From positions 62,001 through 126,000 of the forward strand of contig NZ_VULR01000008.1 in NCBI RefSeq assembly GCF_009696605.1: DNA of 64,000 nt, given 5' to 3'. The translations under genes and the position numbers were made by a program. Below are positions 60,084 to 64,000 of this stretch, piece by piece (the stretch's first letter is position 1; every line of letters begins with the position of its first letter). The stretch comes from Anaerosalibacter bizertensis (GTDB taxonomy: Bacteria > Bacillota > Clostridia > Tissierellales > Sporanaerobacteraceae). The notes beneath the pieces were generated by a model. The model worked only from the letters and a program-made list of their open reading frames with translations. It ran no database searches and had not been told where the DNA came from.

Positions 60084-61919
60084 ATGAAAGTTGTAGGTAT
60101 TACAACTCAACAAGAAGTATATGTTGGATCAAAGGATAGAAATTTTAGAATAAATGAATTCTTAATTATAATGGATGAATATCAGGGAGATTTAATGGGA
60201 GAAGTTGTAGAAGCTAAAACCTATAATAGGTATATACCTTTAAATATAAATGGAGATTTAGTAGATTCATCTGTATTAGAATCTTTAAAAGCTATAGGAT
60301 ACAATGTAGATGAAGATACTATATATATAGCTAAAGTAAGACTTTTAAATGAAGCTCAATATCCTATAGAGACTGGCTCAGATGTTAGGGTACCTAGGTT
60401 TAAAGAAGTTAAAAATCTCATGGTCAAATCTACAAAAGAAGAAGGTTTAGTTCTTGGAGCTATAAAGAATACAGATCAGATGGAAAAGGATATGGACGAG
60501 GAATTTAAAAAGCTATTGTATTTATTTGAAGATGGTCAGTTGATTCCTCAAAAGGGTATACCATTTATATTTGATTTAAAGTCTATGCATCAATATCCCC
60601 ATATAGGTGTATTTGGGGGCTCAGGCTCAGGGAAGTCTTTTGGACTTAGAGTAGTACTTGAAGAGTTAATGAAGCTTAATATACCTACTATAATATTAGA
60701 TCCACATTTTGAAATGGATTTTTCTGAAAGCCAAGACTATATGCCTGAAGAGGAGAAAGAGGATTTTAATGAAAGGTTTAAATGCCTCCAAGTAGGTTAT
60801 CATGTAGGGGTTAGATTTGAAGAGTTAAATCCTCAAGACTTGAAAAACCTTTTAGATGCCTCAAGTCCATTAACAGATGCCATGAATAATGTAGTAGATA
60901 TATTGTTTAAAAAGAATGATTCTTTCCAAAGTTTCCATGATAGATTGAAGATGCTTTCAGAAGCACAAGAAGAAGGTTCTCCAGATAAAATAAGGAGAAG
61001 GATTGAAGAAGCAACAACAGAGGCAGAAAGGGATGGGTGGAAAAGAAGGAAGGAACTATATGAAACCTATGACAAAATCTGTCCTTATAGTTCAGTAAGG
61101 GGTATATTCTGGAGACTAAAAAGGTTAGAAAATGAAGGTATATTTTCCAATGATATACATGAGATAGAAGAAGGTTTGAAGATGGGTAAACTAATAGTTA
61201 TTCAAGGTAGTACTAGAATGTTGCAGGTATTTAGCACCTATCTTTTAAACAATTTATATCATAGGAGAAGGGATTTTAAAGATGCTGAGTACAAGCATAC
61301 TACAGCAGACTATTTTCCACCATTTATAATAGTAACAGATGAGGCTCATAACTTTGCACCAAAAGGATATGATTCCCCTTCAAAGTCTATACTTAAAGAA
61401 ATATCTCAAGAAGGTAGAAAATATGGGGTCTTTTTAATACTTGCAACTCAAAGACCTACATTATTAGATGAAACTATAACTGCACAGTTAAATACTAAAT
61501 TTATCTTTAGAACTGTAAGGGCTTCAGATATTCAAACTATAAAAGAAGAAACAGATATTACAGAAGAAGAAGCAAGGAGGCTCCCTTATTTACAATCTGG
61601 AGATGTATTTATATCTTCAGCTACTATGGGAAGAACCATATATGTAAGAATCAGAGCTTCCAAAACTACTAGTCCTCATACTATGAATCCTTTTGATGAA
61701 CTTTTAAATTATAGTCAGGAAAGAGAAGAAAAATTTTACAGACTTGTAAAGGATAAACTTCCTATAAATGATTCACAAATTCTTTTTACATTGACAGAAA
61801 TAGAGAAAGAATCTGGTGAAGTTTTAAATATGGATCAATTTAAAGAGAAATTAGAAAATCTAGTGTTAAAGGGGAAAATAGAAAAGGTAACAACCCCCTT
61901 TGGAGATATGTATAAATAG
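60084..61919 (+). CDS. herA: HerA-like bipolar helicase/translocase
   Basis: 611 residues. N-terminal beta-barrel (HAS) domain, then a FtsK/HerA-type RecA fold with Walker A GGSGSGKS at 178-185, a Walker-B-like IIVTDEAHNF near residue 415 and the later ILATQRPTLLDETITAQLNTKF motif. With NurA it resects DNA ends; in some bacteria such pairs act in phage defence. AGGAGG precedes the ATG. It lies after nurA and before spmA. Confidence 0.92.
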   Translation: MKVVGITTQQEVYVGSKDRNFRINEFLIIMDEYQGDLMGEVVEAKTYNRYIPLNINGDLVDSSVLESLKAIGYNVDEDTIYIAKVRLLNEAQYPIETGSDVRVPRFKEVKNLMVKSTKEEGLVLGAIKNTDQMEKDMDEEFKKLLYLFEDGQLIPQKGIPFIFDLKSMHQYPHIGVFGGSGSGKSFGLRVVLEELMKLNIPTIILDPHFEMDFSESQDYMPEEEKEDFNERFKCLQVGYHVGVRFEELNPQDLKNLLDASSPLTDAMNNVVDILFKKNDSFQSFHDRLKMLSEAQEEGSPDKIRRRIEEATTEAERDGWKRRKELYETYDKICPYSSVRGIFWRLKRLENEGIFSNDIHEIEEGLKMGKLIVIQGSTRMLQVFSTYLLNNLYHRRRDFKDAEYKHTTADYFPPFIIVTDEAHNFAPKGYDSPSKSILKEISQEGRKYGVFLILATQRPTLLDETITAQLNTKFIFRTVRASDIQTIKEETDITEEEARRLPYLQSGDVFISSATMGRTIYVRIRASKTTSPHTMNPFDELLNYSQEREEKFYRLVKDKLPINDSQILFTLTEIEKESGEVLNMDQFKEKLENLVLKGKIEKVTTPFGDMYK

Positions 61920-61929
61920 AAGTTATTAT

Positions 61930-61973
61930 AACGCTCCTCCTTTCATATATTTTAGTGGAAGGGGAGTTTTTTT
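61930..61973 (+). terminator. Hairpin between herA and spmA that includes the spmA ribosome site
   Basis: CTCCTCCTTT pairs with AAGGGGAG and a T7 run follows. The right arm is also the ribosome site for spmA (ATG 61974), so it can terminate herA transcripts or mask spmA translation. Confidence 0.6.
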
Positions 61974-62549
61974 ATGCTGAATACTATATGGTTTTTATTA
62001 ATATTTACAGGCATAATATATTCTGTTTTTAATGGTACATTGGTAGAAATAAACAATGTAATATTGAAAGAAGCTCAAGAAGGGGTTATGTTCTGCATAA
62101 GTATTATGGGGATCATGTCTTTTTGGCTTGGAATAATGAATGTAGCCGAGAAATCAGGACTTTTAAAACAATTTTCTAAAGGGTTAAGGCCTATTACGAG
62201 ATTTTTATTTCCCGATATTCCAAAAGACCATCCAGCTGAAAGGTGGATGGTTATGAATCTAATTGCAAATATGTTTGGAATAGGGAATGGCGCTACAGCT
62301 TTTGGTTTAAAGGCAATGGAGGAAATGGATAGTTTAAATAGACATAAAAAAAGAGCTACAAATGCTATGTGTATGTTTCTAGTTATAAATATGTCATCTG
62401 TCCAATTGGTTCCTTTAACTGTGCTCAAAATAAGATATGATTATGGTTCTGCAAACCCTTCAGAAATTGTAGGGCCAGGTATTTTGGCAACATCTATTTC
62501 TACAATAGTAGGAATAGTAGCCGTAAAACTTCTTGAAAAGAGGTATTGA
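61974..62549 (+). CDS. spmA: Spore maturation protein SpmA
   Basis: 191 residues, about five membrane helices. Motifs GMFCISIMGIMSFWLGIMNVAEKSG (seen in part), GNGATAFGLKAMEEM and VINMSSVQLVPLTVLKIR are SpmA signatures. With SpmB it is needed for full spore-core dehydration. Ribosome site lies in the preceding hairpin arm. spmB starts one base after its stop. Confidence 0.92.
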   Translation: MLNTIWFLLIFTGIIYSVFNGTLVEINNVILKEAQEGVMFCISIMGIMSFWLGIMNVAEKSGLLKQFSKGLRPITRFLFPDIPKDHPAERWMVMNLIANMFGIGNGATAFGLKAMEEMDSLNRHKKRATNAMCMFLVINMSSVQLVPLTVLKIRYDYGSANPSEIVGPGILATSISTIVGIVAVKLLEKRY

Positions 62550-62550
62550 T

Positions 62551-63069
62551 ATGGATATATTTTCTGCAGCATTAGTTCCATTTTTAGTGTTAATTATCCT
62601 TCTATATGGGTATATAAAAAATGTAGACATATATAGTTCTTTTGTAGAAGGAGCTAAGGAAGGTTTAAAAGCTTCCTTAAAGATAATGCCTTATCTAATA
62701 GCAATATTTGTATCCATAGGTATATTTAAAAGTTCTAAGGCTATGGATATGCTCCTATATGTTTTTAGTCCTATTATGAAGATAGTAGGATTTCCTGAAG
62801 AGATTTTTCCACTTGTGATTTTAAGGCCTATATCAGGTAGTGGAGCATTGGCTGTAGTCAAATCTATAATTGAAGACTATGGGCCAGACTCATATCCAGG
62901 TAGAGTAGCTTCTATTATGGCAGGCTCTTCTGAGACAATTTTTTATACTATGGCTGTTTATTTTGGCTCTATTGGCATAAAAGATCATAGACATACTTTA
63001 AAAGCAGCCCTCATATCCTACATATCTTCAATATTTGCTTCAATATTTATATCGAATATATTTTTTTAA
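62551..63069 (+). CDS. spmB: Spore maturation protein SpmB
   Basis: 172 residues from ATG 62551 (AAGAGGT upstream inside spmA). Four membrane helices with the nucleoside-recognition-domain motifs FKSSKAMDMLLYVFSPIMKI, RPISGSGALAV and GSSETIFYTMAVYFGSIGIK. Partner of SpmA. Convergent with the 3D-domain gene; a bidirectional terminator follows. Confidence 0.92.
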   Translation: MDIFSAALVPFLVLIILLYGYIKNVDIYSSFVEGAKEGLKASLKIMPYLIAIFVSIGIFKSSKAMDMLLYVFSPIMKIVGFPEEIFPLVILRPISGSGALAVVKSIIEDYGPDSYPGRVASIMAGSSETIFYTMAVYFGSIGIKDHRHTLKAALISYISSIFASIFISNIFF

Positions 63070-63108
63070 AAATATATAGATTTGGCAATAAGCCAAATCT
63101 ATATATTT
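63070..63108. terminator. Bidirectional terminator, spmB and 3D-domain gene
   Basis: 17-bp stem AAATATATAGATTTGGC with its complement and a small loop, between convergent genes. Confidence 0.88.
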
Positions 63109-63144
63109 AACAAACCATATTTATTTTATTATTTTTTAATATTC

Positions 63145-64000
63145 TTACTTAAGGATATAGACTCTTACTTGTCTTCTTCCAAAAGCTTTAGCTGCAGAAC
63201 TGCTAGGGAAGAATAAGTCAATCCTATTTCCTTTAATTGCACCACCTGTATCCTCAGCTACAGCGAAACCATAGTCTCTTGTACCATCAAGAGATTCAAC
63301 ATAAAGCCTAGTACCTAGGGGAATGACTCTTGGATCCACTGACACTACTCCAGGTCTTACCCTAGTACCTGAGGCAGTAATTCCATAGCCAGGTTCTCCT
63401 GGATTTTTACCACAACTTGCAAAGGACAAGTCGTAAGCAGTTGCTACTACATTGAAAGCTTTTTTATAATTTATATTTCCATTTTTAGTAGATGCAGTAC
63501 TTCTAGGAGTACTTCTATTTCTCCTTGAAGGAGTAGATCCTCTAGAAGCAACTTGGATAGTTTTAGGCTTTTCAATTTCTTTAACGCCTTTTTCAACTAC
63601 TTTTGAAACAGGTGCTGAAACTACTTCTTCAGAAATTACATCTTCAGAAATTAAATTTCCATTTTCAAATACTTTTTTAATTTTTATTTCTTTAACACCT
63701 TTTTTTCCTTCTTGAACAATATTTGATTTTCCTTTTTCTAATTTATTATTATTCTTAACAATATTTTCGAAAGGTATGTCATTTTTTACTACATCAATTT
63801 TTTCAACAACTTTTACTATTTCAATTTGGCCTTCAGGCTTAACTTTTTTATTCATATCAGGTTTAGTATAGTCTTTTTCATCTAGCTTAATATCTAAATC
63901 TTTTAGTATGTCTTTTACTACATTTTCAGTTGACTGCATTTCAGTAACCCTTTTACCTAATTTGATTTTATAAGTTTTTGGTTTTTTAATTATAATCTTA
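63145..64000 (-). CDS. 3D-domain cell-wall protein, YabE-like (partial)
   Basis: The frame runs from 63145 through the right edge without a stop, so the N-terminus is missing. The visible ~285 residues hold a repeated DUF348/G5-like beta region (IEIVKVVEK, IKIKKVFENGN, PVSKVVEKGVKE) and a C-terminal 3D domain with its three aspartates: GVVSVDPRVIPLGTRLYVE, YGFAVAEDTGGAIKGNRIDLF. Such proteins are lytic transglycosylase-like wall enzymes (B. subtilis YabE). The linker TPSRRNRSTPRSTAS is flexible. Location near abrB/spm suits YabE. Confidence 0.85.
   Translation of the reverse strand, partial: KIIIKKPKTYKIKLGKRVTEMQSTENVVKDILKDLDIKLDEKDYTKPDMNKKVKPEGQIEIVKVVEKIDVVKNDIPFENIVKNNNKLEKGKSNIVQEGKKGVKEIKIKKVFENGNLISEDVISEEVVSAPVSKVVEKGVKEIEKPKTIQVASRGSTPSRRNRSTPRSTASTKNGNINYKKAFNVVATAYDLSFASCGKNPGEPGYGITASGTRVRPGVVSVDPRVIPLGTRLYVESLDGTRDYGFAVAEDTGGAIKGNRIDLFFPSSSAAKAFGRRQVRVYILK

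Noticed and set aside
1-64000. CRISPR array, insertion sequence or prophage
   Set aside because: No regularly spaced repeats, transposase, integrase or phage structural genes were seen.

Overview
The window looks like a chromosomal segment from an anaerobic, spore-forming, flagellated, low-G+C member of the Clostridia. A Tissierellales-like lineage is my best guess, but no marker here settles it. The grounds are AT-rich DNA with AGGAGG-type ribosome sites and frequent TTG/GTG starts, a V/A-type rotary ATPase, ferrous-iron uptake (Feo), a 2[4Fe-4S] ferredoxin, radical-SAM chemistry, and many sporulation genes (Spo0E-like, CwlD, BofA, Gin, RicT, AbrB, SpmA, SpmB). Several blocks match the Bacillus subtilis near-origin order: tRNA-Ser/SRP RNA, dnaX, ybaB, recR; yaaL-like (DUF2508), bofA; csfB/gin, yaaO, tmk, yaaQ, holB, yaaT, yabB, yabC, abrB; then a yabE-like gene at the right edge.

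Layout. 1-8262: rotary ATPase operon (tail of a coiled-coil subunit, then C, I, K, F, E, A, B, D). 8365-11657: MoxR/DUF58/membrane-protein operon. 11691-13498: pncB and, upstream of it, an independently transcribed structured RNA candidate. 13611-16503: Fur-controlled feoA-feoA-feoB-feoC operon on the minus strand. 16559-19763: a C-rich small RNA candidate, then the CsoR-controlled copA-copZ-csoR operon. 20042-22727: a PadR/HAAS pair, a secreted protein and an XRE regulator. 22884-26757: a Spo0E-like gene and a CtsR-controlled dnaJ-like/clpB operon. 26771-29051: fruR-like, fruK and a lone PTS IIA gene. 29093-31540: UbiB-family kinase, phasin-like protein and YaaR on the minus strand. 31607-35587: sigma-D flagellar operon ending in flagellin and FliS. 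35591-38842: SRP RNA and tRNA-Ser(GGA) on the minus strand, divergent from dnaX-ybaB-recR. 38861-46642: an accessory stretch with a tandem-repeat coiled-coil gene, a duplicated stress-like gene pair and at least four decayed genes. 46643-63108: sporulation and housekeeping genes, including an AmmeMemoRadiSam pair, tandem c-di-AMP receptor genes and a nurA-herA pair. 63145-64000: a 3D-domain wall protein that runs off the window.

How the parts work together. Metal homeostasis is grouped in the first third: iron uptake repressed through Fur boxes and copper export through a CsoR operator, with the copper repressor encoded at the end of the operon it controls. Protein quality control (dnaJ-like/clpB) sits under a CtsR box. 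The flagellar cluster joins a FliK-like protein, flagellin and its chaperone behind one sigma-28 promoter. The 46-63 kb stretch mixes spore development (CwlD, BofA, Gin, RicT, AbrB, SpmAB) with replication and repair (Tmk, HolB, NurA, HerA) and RNA modification (TrmN6-like, RsmI).

The least-explained items are the ~220-nt RNA with an exact promoter, closing stem and terminator upstream of pncB; the C-rich small RNA candidate behind 11-bp-spaced direct repeats; the AmmeMemoRadiSam genes with a perfect 15-bp inverted repeat over their -35 element; and a secreted CxxC-protein reading frame that has lost its start codon. Gene boundaries come from reading frames and ribosome sites seen in the sequence. 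Family assignments come from recognised motifs, not from a database search.
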